This document shows, in pieces, positions 44,525 to 56,000 of a DNA stretch of 64,000 bases; position 1 is the stretch's first letter, and each line of letters opens with the position of its first letter. Under the pieces are notes generated by a model that saw nothing but the letters and a program-made list of their open reading frames with translations, was not told the origin of the DNA and made no database searches. Source of the DNA: Corynespora cassiicola. Lineage: Eukaryota; Ascomycota; Dothideomycetes; Pleosporales; Corynesporascaceae. The translations under genes were made by a program, and so were the position numbers. The stretch is taken from positions 744,001 to 808,000 of the forward strand of contig JAEUWY010000001.1 in NCBI GenBank assembly GCA_022059125.1. The letters run 5' to 3'.

Positions 44525-45738
44525 TTACCGGTCTCCACCGGAGAAGCTGTACCCTTGGCCTCCGTGGGATGCATACCCCCCACCCTGGCTCTGGCTGTAT
44601 GCACTGCTCACGGTGCTCTGGTTGGCCTCGCGTCTGTACTCTTCGTATCCGCCGGGACTCAGCGCATTCGAGTTGTTCGCATCGTCATAGCCCCCGTAAG
44701 ACGACACGCCGGGCCTCGAGCGGCCACTGCCGTAGCCAGCGCGGTCCTCACCCCAGCTGAGAGGGCGGCCTGGATGCCGTCCATCATCCGTCTCGGTGCT
44801 GTGCAGGAGCGCATACTCGTCTTCTTCCTGGCGGCCGCCGCGCTCGGTGCGCCGATCGTCGTCGTCGTCGTCGCTGTCATTATTGTGGTGGTCGATTTCC
44901 GTAGACCATGTCGGATCCTTGATGCCTGCCTCTCCGCCGATGTGGTGCGGGTTCGGCTCCTCTGCTTCGTAAGGCATGACGCCCTCTTTGCGGAATTTGG
45001 CCAAATAATAGCCTGAGATGCCGGTCGTAAGGCCGAAGAAAACACTGTGGGGCAGCATGTTAGATTATCCTCTGTCGGCTGAGGGCATCCACGAGACGTA
45101 CCAAATCACTACGCCGAAACCCACGGCAGCCTTGCTGATTTCACACTTGGTCTCGCTGCCGTACTTGAAGGTACTGCAGTTTCCGTTGTCTTCGCCGGCC
45201 TTGATGTCTATGGCGCCCTGGCGGATGCCATGCGAATTCCACATGGCCACGGCGATGAAGGCAGCAAACCAAAGCACTGTGTCATGTCAGCCTCGTCTCA
45301 AGGCGGTATGGCTGTGTATGTATGGCGGATATGCCGGAGTCGAGGGACAGCGCGGGCATGGAGGGGTCTCGTACGTGTATAGAGGGCATCGAGGGCGACG
45401 AAGGCGTATGCGTTCGCAAACTTCTTTGCCCGACTCCACATGGGAACCATGACGAGGTAAATGATGGCGGGCGTAGTGAGGAAGCACTGTCGTTATTGGG
45501 TCAGCCTGGTTCCCTGCACCAACCGATGCCTATCAGGGTCCGTTCGACATGCTGTCCTCTTCCACCTCTCCACGGCTGCAGAACTCACCAGCGCAAAGTA
45601 GTATTTTGTCGCGCCGCCCGTCTCACCGCCCTTGGTCATGACGGCGAGCGTCAGGCATCCCGCGACGAAGATGAGGATCACCTGGAAGACGTGGGCGGTG
45701 ATTTTGCATTTCTGGACGTACGACTGCGGGATGCGCAT
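44525..45738 (-). CDS. MARVEL-like four-helix membrane protein with acidic Ser/Gly-rich tail
   Basis: Four exons, 45738-45589, 45486-45375, 45276-45102 and 45044-44525, give 318 residues with consistent phases. Four membrane helices lie in the first about 160 residues: FQVILIFVAGCLTLAV, CFLTTPAIIYLVMVPMW, LLWFAAFIAVAMW and AVGFGVVIWVCFFG-like sequence across the last junction. Between helices 3 and 4 is a loop with two cysteines (CSTFKYGSETKC), as in fungal MARVEL proteins. The C-terminal about 150 residues are cytosolic and disordered, with a run of six or seven Asp (SDDDDDD), RGGRQEEDEY, then Tyr/Ser/Gly/Gln-rich sequence. MARVEL proteins organise membrane domains and vesicle fusion; in fungi they are found in eisosomes and the plasma membrane. 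The exact role is unknown. Confidence 0.85.
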
Positions 45739-47885
45739 CTTGGGAAAATCGGGACAGGCAGTTGCGGGCGCCCGTCGCAGTTGTCGTCGAGTCGAGTCTT
45801 CGCCGGTGCGGGCGGGTTGTTGCGGGAGGAGAAGTTGTCGTGGTAAACAAGGCCTGCTGACGCTGCGGCTGTGCCTGTTGCTGGGCCCGCGCGGTTGTTT
45901 GCGGCGCCGTCCGCGGTCGGAACTGAGTCGCCGATCCGGGCGAGGCTGCGTCAGATGCTGTCTGAGGTTTTATTACCGCCGAGAAAAAGAGAAGGCAAAA
46001 GGAAAGAATCTGTCGGCCGATGGATGCGCGGGTCCCAGCGGTCGTGGAGGACAGAGAGGGTTGGAGAAAGGAGTGAGGGTCAAGGGGAAGGCTGTGATGT
46101 CTGGCATTGAATGAACAGCCTCAGCTGTGCTTGTGCCACAGCGCACCAGGGTTGCCATGCTACGAGCTGACTTTGCCCAAACGTGTGGAACCGGCCGCCA
46201 GGCTTCGACGAATCGCTGCCGCGCCAATGCCCGCTCGTGGCGTTGTTATTAATAGCTGCGCCCCAGCACAGACAAGCGAGCCGTCAGGGTGCGGCGGAGC
46301 CCGCTGTCTCTCTCTTGGTTCCTGGCACTCTTGCCTCCGCCGTTACGTGAGCGACCGGGTTGACATCAACACATTCCATTGTGGCCTTCCTTTCATCTCG
46401 AGCCGTTTCATTGCCTGTTCAGATGTGCAGTCGAGGAGGGGACCTGTTCGCCCATCGAATCCGCCTCGTGTCAGGTTCTCGATTCCAGCTACTCAGCTAT
46501 CAGCCTTACGCCCGCTTCAGGCAAAGCTTCGCGAAAGCCGCGGAAAAATCAATGAGAAAAAAAACGGTGGTCCAGCCTCGACGCCTCACCGGACCGCCCT
46601 GCTCAACTTTCATTGGTGACCAGCAGCGAAACATACATGGAAGCTGATGGATGGCTCAGCGCTTCGTGAGGCTCGTAGCGTAGCGTCTCGCGCTGGTCAT
46701 GTGATCTTATCGATATACCCATCCAGCTCGGTGCCTGTGCCTGGCCACCTACCTGGGGCAAGCAATTGCCCAAGGCGTTTCGTTTCGAGGTGCGAGGCGC
46801 GAAACAGTGGGGCTGAGATATCGATCTGCCGCACAATCTCTCCGCATCCACGTCTCCTTATCTGTTGCATGTCTCCCTGGCCCTGTGCCGATTGAATGCG
46901 AACGGCCATGTTTGGCAGCGGTTAGCACCCCAAATTTGGTATGCGAGCTGCATTGTGAGATGGATGTTCCCAGAGGCGAGCGACTGCTCCAGCTTTTGTC
47001 AATGAGAACGCAACACCACTGTCACGCCAATTATGCCCCCGGTGGACTGTGTGCTTGTGAAGATCTGCCAGTCAATAAATCTTTTGTCAAGGGATTCGGA
47101 GATGAGACTTGTTCCTATGAGCAAAGGCCTCGTCATCATGGTAAGCCATTTTATGTCTTCCACGACGTGAGACATCATTAGAATAGCCATCTTTATCCTA
47201 TAGCTAGTGGCCTTTGACTCCCATGTTTTAAGCCGCCTTCCAGTTATGCTCTTTTCCCATCCGATGTTTCTGCACTTCGATTGCTTTGGAATTTGCTATT
47301 GGAGTCGTACTTCTGGATCCTGGTAAGACTACATCTAGCGGACCTGATCCTATCAGTGCACTCTTCTCGTTATCATGGAGTATATCCTGCGGTTGCAAGA
47401 TGGATACCGAAGTGCCGTGGCAGATTAGAGTACTGGCATCACAACTACAATCGACGTAATTGAATACAAGATCATCGTCGTGGGCATGATACGATCTAAC
47501 GTGTAGATGATGTAGAGCTTCCATCCTCCGGGACTGTTTTTCTCACAGCTATTATGTTCATATATATGACGTAGTTCTCCTTGTTCTCTGCATCACTTTT
47601 GCAGTCGCCCCCGCTACCCTATCGTTTGTTTCCGCTCGCATAGCAGAGTACATCAAACATCTCATCCCCAAAATTCAACTCAAACACTGTAAACGCCACC
47701 CCCACAATCATCACGCATTCAATAGCATGACCACGTCACTCCGTACTCACATGCAACATGGTACATTGCCGCCTGCGGTAAATTGTGTCCACTCGATCAT
47801 TCCCGCTCTCGTTTACCTTTATCTCCCTCTCCACCAAGCTCAACACCAACCTCCCAGAGATCCAGAACATACACCAAAAAGAGCC
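45739..47885. other. Long intergenic region
   Basis: 2.1 kb between divergent genes (MARVEL-like on minus, small hypothetical on plus). The first about 900 bp are GC-rich, the next about 700 bp AT-richer. The 150- to 170-codon ORFs here have low-complexity arginine/serine composition and no motif, so I leave them out. Confidence 0.5.
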
Positions 47886-48362
47886 ATGGCAGACCTCCCA
47901 CCCATCCTCCCTTGCCCTTACAACGACACCCGCTTCCCACCCCCCAACACCCCCTGGCCCCAAATCCTTGTCCTTCGCACGCCAGACGCGCCTGCCCCCT
48001 TATACCTCTACCACCTCATCCTATCGAACCCCTGCCCCGAGGCCGACGCCTGGCTCGCGGAAGCGACCGAGCTCGCACGCCAGGCGCGCGCCGCCATGCC
48101 GGCGGACACGAGCTCGCTCATGGCCATCATACAGGCGCTGCATAGCCGCAAGATGCTGCCGATTAGCCGTGGGCCGAGGGGGACGGTTTATCTGGTGGGG
48201 GAGGGGGAGGAGGGGCTGGTTGGCTGTGTGATGGAGAGGGGGGAGGTGGGGGTTCCGTTTGGGGGGAGGAGAGTGAGGTTTAGGGTTTTGGGGTGGGGGG
48301 TTAAGGCGTGTAAGGGGGATTGGCTGGTTTTGGGGGAGGAGATGGGGGTGGGGGAACAGTAG
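47886..48362 (+). CDS. Small hypothetical protein
   Basis: A single exon of 158 residues. I choose the ATG at 47886 (GCCATGG context) over the in-frame ATG at 47727, because the extra 53 codons look like untranslated leader. I do not recognise the family. The N-terminus is proline-rich (LPPILPCPYND, then NTPWPQILVL). A helix rich in Ala (EADAWLAEATELARQARAAM) follows, then a glycine-rich beta-type half containing TVYLVGEGEEG, VRFRVLGWG and GDWLVLGEE. There is no signal peptide or membrane segment. Codon choice (G/C third positions) and continuous frame support a real gene. It diverges from the MARVEL-like gene. Confidence 0.55.
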   Translation: MADLPPILPCPYNDTRFPPPNTPWPQILVLRTPDAPAPLYLYHLILSNPCPEADAWLAEATELARQARAAMPADTSSLMAIIQALHSRKMLPISRGPRGTVYLVGEGEEGLVGCVMERGEVGVPFGGRRVRFRVLGWGVKACKGDWLVLGEEMGVGEQ

Positions 48363-49439
48363 AGTTTCAGCTGTGAGGGATGGAGCCTCTTTGTTGTCGT
48401 GGCTTTGTATCTTCGGGTTCAAGGAGTCTTGGCTACTTGTTTGATTTGATTTGCTGGCTGTTTGATAATATATCCAGGTAGCTGTGATCGAATATCCAAG
48501 CGCCTATCCTATCAAGGGAATAGAAACTGCAAATTGTACGGATGCAGTCATAGTAATTAGTTGGTCCAGATGCGCACGGCAGAAACACAGATTTATTGAG
48601 ACACCAGTTCTATGAGTTTCTCGTATACCATCAGAATTATAATCGCACTTGGTATCGTCGCGAATTGTACTTATGCTCGATCTAATGCTGAGAGATGAGA
48701 GGACTATAGGTACCTCCTGTGTCTTTTGAACGTCAAAGTTTAAGGCGAAGGCTAGCATTACCAATGATCCAGTCAATGCCAAATACCACTCAGTACTTTG
48801 CGGAACCACATAGTGCAACTCTTACTTTACCATGAAGAAGAATACCGGAACTGTGTACTAATGTGTTTGATATCCAGGAAACCAAAAAAAAAAAAAAACC
48901 AAGTCTTCATCCTCATGCACGGCATACCAACAAATAAAAAAATATTTGTCATATACATCAAACCTTCATATATAACCTCTACCCTTTTTCTATTTGACTT
49001 AAAACCTTGCGTTTAAACCCTGCTTTAGTTAGCTTCTTTTGTATTTGTTTTGTAAAGGTATAAGCACGTTTTCATTGTTGTGTATTAACTGTGGGTTATA
49101 TTGTGTGTGGTGCTTTCTCTCTACAAGAAGGCGACACTGTCCCCAAAAGGTTATAACCTCCACTTTATATTTAACACATCATTTTTCTCCCTGGGTCATC
49201 CACGTAGCACCAAAAACGCAAAATTTTGGCTCTTCACACCCGTACACTAACCCCTTCAAAGAGGTCCTCCATTCAATAAGGCCATACCGTCAAACCAGTA
49301 GTCCTCGAACACATAAAATCCCACAAAGGCGCATAACCATCATTCAAAAACCCAAAAACCCAACCCCAAACCCAACAACTCGGTCTCTAATAACGCCAGA
49401 AACAAGGCACAAAGGACAGCAAGAAACTCAAATATAGAC
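48363..49439. other. AT-rich intergenic region
   Basis: About 1.1 kb with stops in all frames. It contains an A15 run at 48884-48898 and probably the promoter of the repeat-protein gene. No gene. Confidence 0.6.
48884..48898. repeat. A15 homopolymer
   Basis: Fifteen consecutive adenines in non-coding DNA. Confidence 0.85.
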
Positions 49440-50333
49440 ATGAACCCTTCATTCCCCGGCTTCGGTGGCCCTCCCGGATTCTCAGGCATGGGACGTGGCC
49501 CTCCTGGGTTCTCACGAGGAGGTACCCCAGGCTTCTCACGAGGAGGTCCTCCAGGCTTCTCTCAAGGCGGACCCCCCGGTCTTTCAATGGGCGGTCCTCC
49601 CGGCCTTTCAATGGGCGGTCCTCCCGGCCTTTCTCGAGGCGGACCCCCCGGTCTCTCAATGGGGGGCCCTTCCGGTCTCTCAATGGGCGGTCACCCCGGG
49701 CTCTCAATGGGAGGCCCTCCCGGTCTCTCGCGCGGCGGCCCCCCAGGCGGCGGCGGCGGCGGCATGTTTGGCGCGCCTCTGGGCAGGCCGGGCGACCCCT
49801 TCTACGACCCGTACGAGAGCGGGGCCGAGAACATGAAAGTGAACAGGCGGAGAGTCAAGGCCGAGATTCGGGAGCGCAAGGAGGCTGACAAGGCGCGTAG
49901 GGTGGCTGCGCAAGCCCTCGGGGGGCTTGGAGGTATGATGCCCGGGGTTGGTATGATGCCCGGGTCTATGCCGCCGGGGAGTTTGGGCCCGGGCGGTCCT
50001 GGGGGCATATTTCCTGGGTCCTTGCGGCCGGGAAGTATGGTCATGGGGCCCGGGGGCATGTTTCCTGGATCTATGCCGCCAGGGAGTATGGGCATGGGGC
50101 CTGGGGGGATGTTTCCTGAACCTATGCCGCCAGGAAGTATGGGCCCAGGGCCCATGGGAAGGAACTCTCGAGTACCTAGCAGCTTTGCGATTCCTGGGCA
50201 GGGAGGTTTCGGGGAGATGGGTGGTGGGCAGTTTGGGCCGCCGGGAAGTATGGGGCCGAGTGGACATCCGGATATGAGCAGACGGGGCCGTAGGCCACGC
50301 CGTAGAAGTGGTGGACGAAGCCCGCCGCTATGA
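49440..50333 (+). CDS. Gly/Pro/Met-rich low-complexity protein built from octapeptide repeats
   Basis: A single exon of 297 residues. It is modular. Residues 19-98 are ten tandem octapeptides with consensus GGPPGLSM (variants GFSR, GFSQ, GLSR, PSGL, HPGL). Residues about 99-125 are glycine-rich (GGGGGGMFGAP) and lead to DPFYDPYESG. Residues about 130-165 form a charged helix (NRRRVKAEIRERKEADKARRVAAQAL). Residues about 168-245 are a second degenerate repeat of the type PGSMPPGSMGMGPGGMF. The end is basic (RRGRRPRRRSGGRS). There is no signal peptide, membrane helix or known domain. The basic tail and low-complexity body would fit an RNA-binding or condensate-forming protein, but that is inference. 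The tandem DNA repeat predicts length polymorphism between strains. Confidence 0.65.
   Translation: MNPSFPGFGGPPGFSGMGRGPPGFSRGGTPGFSRGGPPGFSQGGPPGLSMGGPPGLSMGGPPGLSRGGPPGLSMGGPSGLSMGGHPGLSMGGPPGLSRGGPPGGGGGGMFGAPLGRPGDPFYDPYESGAENMKVNRRRVKAEIRERKEADKARRVAAQALGGLGGMMPGVGMMPGSMPPGSLGPGGPGGIFPGSLRPGSMVMGPGGMFPGSMPPGSMGMGPGGMFPEPMPPGSMGPGPMGRNSRVPSSFAIPGQGGFGEMGGGQFGPPGSMGPSGHPDMSRRGRRPRRRSGGRSPPL
49494..49733 (+). repeat. 24-bp coding minisatellite, ten units
   Basis: Ten in-frame 24-bp units, each encoding an octapeptide of the GGPPGLSM type. Two central units are identical in amino acids and nearly so in DNA; the outer ones diverge, as expected for slippage or unequal exchange. Confidence 0.85.
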
Positions 50334-51356
50334 GACTGGAGTTTACGATATGCACATAGCCGTGGTTTGGTCTTTTTTGTGGATGATTTGTAGAGGGGGT
50401 ATTAGATTATTCAAGCTGTATAGCCATTGATATGTCTTGATAGAATTATGGTTCAAAATATGACAAGCCACACCGAAATGTGCCACCTTGAATGCCATGG
50501 TTGAGACACGACACCAAGTTGTGTAGTCGAATACAGCAAACAGATCAGCCATAATCAATTATTGTGCACTATACGCATCAAGAATCACGTAAAATGCACA
50601 TAGATCGAGTGTCAGCATTGTTGTTTGCTAATCCTAGATGAAAAGCCGCAGCATCAACGATGCCACAGCAACATTCATCAGATCTTCGCAAGCCGGAGTA
50701 ACCATAGCCATCATTTACCATCATTCATAGATCCGAAGCCTGAGCGCTCCACCCGTGAAAGGGAGAAACGAGAATAAGGAAATGAGGAGAGAAGTCTCGA
50801 CTAGATACTAGATTGGGGGAAAGGGTATACCCATTGCCGTTGCGCCACCGATATGCAGGAAACGCCCAGATAGATGATGCCGGAAGTTGATGGAGGAATG
50901 AACCAAGGTAAATGCCTAGTGAGAAAAGTGCATGCGACTGATAAAGGTCTTTGAAGTGTAGATAGAGAGATCCAGACGCCTTAGATATCAGCCTGAGCGA
51001 TATCAATGTTGCCAAGGCGGTGAAGCAATGACTTCAGCAGCCAAAGACGAACATCCGTATATGAAAACAAAGGAAGAAATGGAATGAGCCCCTGGAGATC
51101 GAGATATTGTTCGTGTAGGCTCGGCTCTGGTCGACTAGCAGACGCCGGCGCACGAAAGAGAACGTAACCTGCGCAGCCAGTGGGTGGGATTGTGTCCGGA
51201 TTCAGGGATTGATAAGCGAGCGTGAAAGAAGAAATTGCACTATGCAGTGTAGGACGGACGGATGGCGGTGACTTTGTTGCGGAAAGATGAATGCAAGTTT
51301 CTTAGTCAAAGCGCAAAAGCTGAGACAAGGCGACTTGATTCGAGGAGGAAGACCCT
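50334..51356. other. Intergenic region between convergent genes
   Basis: About 1 kb with both 3' flanks. No gene, RNA or repeat recognised. Confidence 0.6.
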
Positions 51357-52991
51357 TTACTCGGCATCGGAGTCACCATAGACAGACGAGCCACACAACT
51401 CGCCGCTAGAGTCGTAGACGAAGCAACCGTTGGTGTCTTCGTTGTAGGCCTTGGCGAAGATATTTGGTCCCTCCACAGGCCTATTTTGGTTGCGGCGCGA
51501 CCAGTGCATCTTCACTACCGGGATATTGAGTGCTTGTGACCTCAACTTGCTGTGAAGCTTGAGGACAGCCTGCTGGAGAGCACCGGCGGTGCAGGTGGGG
51601 CTCACAAAAGTGGCTGCACGATCGAATGGAATAGAGATCCCATCCTCACCACAGGCCCAAATTATGCCAATGGTGGCGCGCATCCAGTCTTGCTCGGTCC
51701 AACGAACGAGCGGGGGGCGGGGAGCCCGCTGCTTGCGAGTATTGTTACGGTCATTGGAGATACGTTTGACGTCCTTGGCAAGGCGCTTGCCGTTGCGCCG
51801 AACGCCCTTGGTAATCCTCCGAGAAGTGTTGCTCTCGTCATTTGAGTCGGTATCCGAGGGGACTTTGTAACTATCCTCGCTCTCCTCCCGCTTGAGCTGA
51901 ACTTGGGTCTTGTTAAACTGTGCGCACTTCTCAGAATTCTCATGCTTCTTGATCTTATTCTCGTTCTTAGGTGCAAGAACCGACTTGCGGTTATTTTTGC
52001 TGCCCTTACGCTCTTCACCAGTCGTTCGGGCTTTCAAGCGGCCACTCGTGCGGATGGGAGTCGGTGTACTAGGAGGCAATGCTACCCGAGTCAAACCTGG
52101 ACGAGAGCCCGGGAAAGATGGACTATCGAAAGCCAAAGAGCCAATGGCGGGCCGCTGAGGTGAATTCATTTGATGGCCGGACTCCAAGATGTCGACGAAA
52201 CCAACGTCGCTCATGTTGTCAACATTAAAGCCATCGCCGGCCAAGCTCCTAGACACAGGACTGCTAGGGATCACGGGGCTCGAAGTGAATCCGGAGTGTC
52301 CACCCATGGATGAGAATTGTGGCTGGCGCATCGACGACTCAAATGGATTGTAATTGGCCACGAAGGCACTTGAGGTCCGATTTGTGCCCGAACCGAACTG
52401 CTGGGGACTGTACTTGATGCCTGGGAATCCGTTGGCAAGTTTTCGGCTCGGAGTAGCTGGCGGATCCCAAGAGTTGGTAAAGCTTCCATAGTCACCGATT
52501 GAGAAAGAGTCGACAGATTGCGATCCACTGCCGTTCATGGACGGGATGTTGTTTACGACATCGAAGCAGTCGTTGCTCAATCTATGGTGGCTGTTGGAAA
52601 AGCCATGACCGTTGCTCGCAAAATAGTCTCCGTTGTGGACAGAATCATGGCCATTGGTGACAGCACCATGGCTGTTGCCCACGAAGCCACTGTAGGGGTC
52701 GTTGAAGCCTCCAACAGATGGCAATAGATCGCTAGCCATGGGCTGCATGGTATGCGGGACATTGATGTTGTTGGTGAGATGATTGGGGTTTACAAAGTCT
52801 TCAGCACCCATAAACACACCGGCATGGGCATGGGCAGAAAATCCAGCCTCAGGTGATTCTTGAAGGCTTAGAGTCTCGTCGGATGGTGGACCAGGGATCA
52901 TGGTGACCTCGGGATTGAGTTGATAAGCTCGAGGTGAGCCTGAAGAGATAGTGGGAAATGGGGCCCAGTCCTCGGCGAGCAAAGAAGACAT
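51357..52991 (-). CDS. 544-residue probable nuclear protein with Lys-rich linker and C-terminal helical domain
   Basis: A single coding exon of 544 residues starting at MSSLLAEDW. I prefer this ATG to the in-frame one at 53021, because a 48-nt intron (GTAAGT at 53043, TTTGAATAG at 52996) fits just upstream in the leader. Residues 1-280 are disordered and rich in Ser, Asn, Gly and His, with several short imperfect repeats (SNGHGF, TNGHDS, HNGD). Residues about 320-425 are basic, with RKSVLAPK, NKIKKHE and RRNGKRLAKDVKR, likely nuclear localisation signals. Residues about 430-495 form a compact helical domain (RWTEQDWMRATIGIIW, then ISIPFDRAATFV and ALQQAVLKLHSKLR) resembling the SANT/winged-helix-like domains common in fungal nuclear proteins. 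The last 50 residues are acidic. I cannot name it; a chromatin or transcription role is inferred. Confidence 0.75.
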   Translation of the reverse strand: MSSLLAEDWAPFPTISSGSPRAYQLNPEVTMIPGPPSDETLSLQESPEAGFSAHAHAGVFMGAEDFVNPNHLTNNINVPHTMQPMASDLLPSVGGFNDPYSGFVGNSHGAVTNGHDSVHNGDYFASNGHGFSNSHHRLSNDCFDVVNNIPSMNGSGSQSVDSFSIGDYGSFTNSWDPPATPSRKLANGFPGIKYSPQQFGSGTNRTSSAFVANYNPFESSMRQPQFSSMGGHSGFTSSPVIPSSPVSRSLAGDGFNVDNMSDVGFVDILESGHQMNSPQRPAIGSLAFDSPSFPGSRPGLTRVALPPSTPTPIRTSGRLKARTTGEERKGSKNNRKSVLAPKNENKIKKHENSEKCAQFNKTQVQLKREESEDSYKVPSDTDSNDESNTSRRITKGVRRNGKRLAKDVKRISNDRNNTRKQRAPRPPLVRWTEQDWMRATIGIIWACGEDGISIPFDRAATFVSPTCTAGALQQAVLKLHSKLRSQALNIPVVKMHWSRRNQNRPVEGPNIFAKAYNEDTNGCFVYDSSGELCGSSVYGDSDAE

Positions 52992-52995
52992 GGTG

Positions 52996-53043
52996 CTATT
53001 CAAATCAGACACTGACCGCAAGAGCTTAGACCCCGGTACTTAC
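52996..53043 (-). other. Probable 5'-UTR intron of the 544-residue protein gene
   Basis: A 48-nt interval on the minus strand with a GTAAGT donor at 53043 and a TTTGAATAG acceptor, ending 4 nt before the ATG. It is in frame with no stop, so retention would add 10 residues to the N-terminus. Confidence 0.5.
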
Positions 53044-56000
53044 AAGCTCCTGCACGACAAACGCGCCGAGGGGCGCAGTACAGATGAAGTGCCACTATTC
53101 GAGCTGCCGAGCAGAGCACGAGAGGCACAGGATGCCTCTGTAAAGACCGGCCGAGGTGGCTAGGTCCAGGGAAGCGACAGACTACTCTTCGTTAACAGAG
53201 TGAAGCCGGGCAGGGCTAAGCTGCGTCACGACGAGGCAGGTGGTGGGGCTTGGTGTCGAGTAGGAGAAAGGGCATGCCAGCAAGTTCCCGCAAAGCAAGA
53301 AGCAGGCGAATTCGAGAGCAAAATTTGGTAATTCGTACCTTGTGTGCCGATGGCGAAGATTGGCTGAGTTGAGGAAAAGTGTGAATTGGTGGGTGGAGGG
53401 AGAGGAGGAGGGCGGGGCTCACAAGAAAGGCCCTGGAGAGGAGAGAGGTATGGCACTCGAGGGGGGCGCTAGTTCCGATAGGAGTGGCTAAGGTGACAGG
53501 GTTGGTTGCTGAGAGAGCTTGCTGTCCTAGCCGTAGCAGCCTCTCTCCCTCGGCGGTCTGGCGGATTCAAGAGCGGCAAACTGGATGCAGCCAGAGCAGC
53601 AGCTGGCTGGAGTGATTGAGGGGTAGACAAGGATGAAAAGAAGCCGGTAAAGGGCCCTCAGAGGGTTGTGGGCGAGGAGGGCGGACTCGGGGAGGTCGAC
53701 GGGCGGCAGCACTTGGGCAACAAGCATGCCAAGGCCAGCAACACTAGCGTGGGGAGGCCGGCAACCCAGAGCCAAGGCCGGTTGCACAAGACCACGGCAG
53801 CTCCGCGGAGCCTCTGGTTGCAGCGGGAGCCGTTTTTTTCCCTCGCGCTGATCCCATCGAAGCTTTGCAATGGCGGGCTGGCCAAAGTGGCGCTTGCTCG
53901 GTGGGCTAGCGCGCGGCCGACGAGTTTTCAACCAGGCCCTTATCGAAATAGAGCTCCACAAAAGCTTGCCGAGTTCCTTCAAGAGATTTCGAGGTCCGTG
54001 GTCTCGAGCTCGAGGCAACGGCAGTCTGTGTCACAGGCCCGGCCAGTATTGGTAGGGGGCCGCTATTATCCCTTGGAGAAAAGAACGATTAGTGTCTTGG
54101 TACAAGACTAACACAGGGTACCCAGCGGTAGAAAAGAAGTACCGCCTAGTGAGCTCCCAGGAAGTGAGGTTTTATATGCTTCCAATGGAGCTGACATCAG
54201 AACATAGGAAAGCCATTCCTGTCTTCAGTTTGCTATTGGCGATACTGATCCCAGCCACCAGTGATATTCGTCGCCGTTTGACAATTCATCCCGATGCCCA
54301 TTTGCGTAGTTGCCTTGAGCAAAGTCAAGATAGCGGCGAGTCCGGAGTAATCCTACCCCCAAAGTACAGAGAAGCCGGCCTTGACCACGAAGAGAGTGTT
54401 CGGATATGACGGCTAGAAACTAGTGCCCAAAAGAGCAAAAGTGAGGGAGATTCTATTGCATGTTAGCAGTATGAAGATGAAGTATTCTTGATGGACTCCA
54501 TCATGGAGCAGAGAAACAGTGTGACTTCCTAGAGCTAGATGGGTGTGCCTCAATGCGTCGCCTTCTCTTTCCAACCTTGGAATCTAGAAGAGCATGTATG
54601 CATGGTCACAAATGCTCCGTGTTCGGCCTCACAGATAAAGCCTGCCATCTCTTCGATACCATCAAGCATCTCGAACATATGGGTGAGGGCCAATCTTTGA
54701 CATGAATGTGTATTGTCCTGGTCCTTGTATCACGTCGAATCACTATCAGGTGAGTCCAATAGTTGCTTGGTTCAAGATGATTGTTGCACTCGGTTGGTTA
54801 TGACGGGGCCCTGGCGTGGACATATTTCCCCAAGTCTACCAAGAGAGAGGATGATGACGAATTTTTCCCAGCTGGTATGATAATCATGCTTGTGGGTAGA
54901 AAGGAAAGGTTCCAGTAATAGTGATGGGACGATTGACTGGAATACGACTCTTGGGCGAACATGCAGAATGTTGGCTGCACATGGAGTGAGCAAACTCGGA
55001 AACCCAGGAGCTGCTTAAGTGATGAGAAGAAGTAATGATAAAGGGAGGAATGGAGGTAACAATCACTGGAGGGTTGAGTGATGGCAATCATAATAGGCTG
55101 AATACGATGAATGGTAACATACGACAGTTTCCTCGCGTGTGGGCAACATACGGCGGACCGCCTGTTATCTCATGTCGTAGAGCATAATGTTGCGCACAAG
55201 ATGAGATAAATAACGGAATAAATTGACTGAAAAAGAGAGAACATGATGGCCACGAAGTTTGAAATTGAGATGAAATTGAGATGAATGGATAACTGAAAGA
55301 CTGAGATGCAACTTGATGAGAGGAATGCGGGAAGCAAAACATTCAAGACATGATAGAAAACACGGTCTTGTTGCTGGTACGTGAAAAATACGCATGATGT
55401 TTACCAAAAGCCGATGACTTCATTGCTCCGTGAGATCAAATGAGTCCAGTAGTCTTGCCCATGACCCTAACTAGAAAGAGCTGCATAACCGAACCTACCT
55501 GTCATGAGAAGGCCAGTCCACGACGAGGCAATCTCTGGTAGATGTGAAGATGTAAACCAATGATCCTTCTTGGGGTATACATCCCATGCTGGACACAGTT
55601 AGGGTAGATGTTCAGGATGGTAACGGCAGAGATTTGAATGCATCAACACTGATGAGTGGGCGTAGATCGCCGAGAGACCATGTCCAATGATACGAGCATC
55701 ACAAGTACCCGAACCAAGGCGGAGAGGCAGCGACCGTAAGTCCTGTGGGTAGTCCTGTGGATAAGGTGTAGGGTGAGACGTGTACACGGTTATACGAAGA
55801 CCTTGCGGAATATTGCCAGCCAAGAGCAGCCGATGGTATGATATGTGTTCGAGGACAAGAAAAGTCTCGGATTCGTAAGGGCTGGTGGCCTCAAATGTAT
55901 GGAGAGAATAATACATCGAATGCGTGACCTTGTTTGATGTTTTGGACTGCAATGGAGCGTTCCGATGTTAATTACCTGTACCAAAGCAATTGTGCGAAAA

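Noticed and set aside
53527..54018. 163-codon minus-strand ORF upstream of the 544-residue protein
   Set aside because: Arg/Pro/Leu-rich composition, no motif, and overlaps equally long plus-strand frames; likely leader or promoter DNA.
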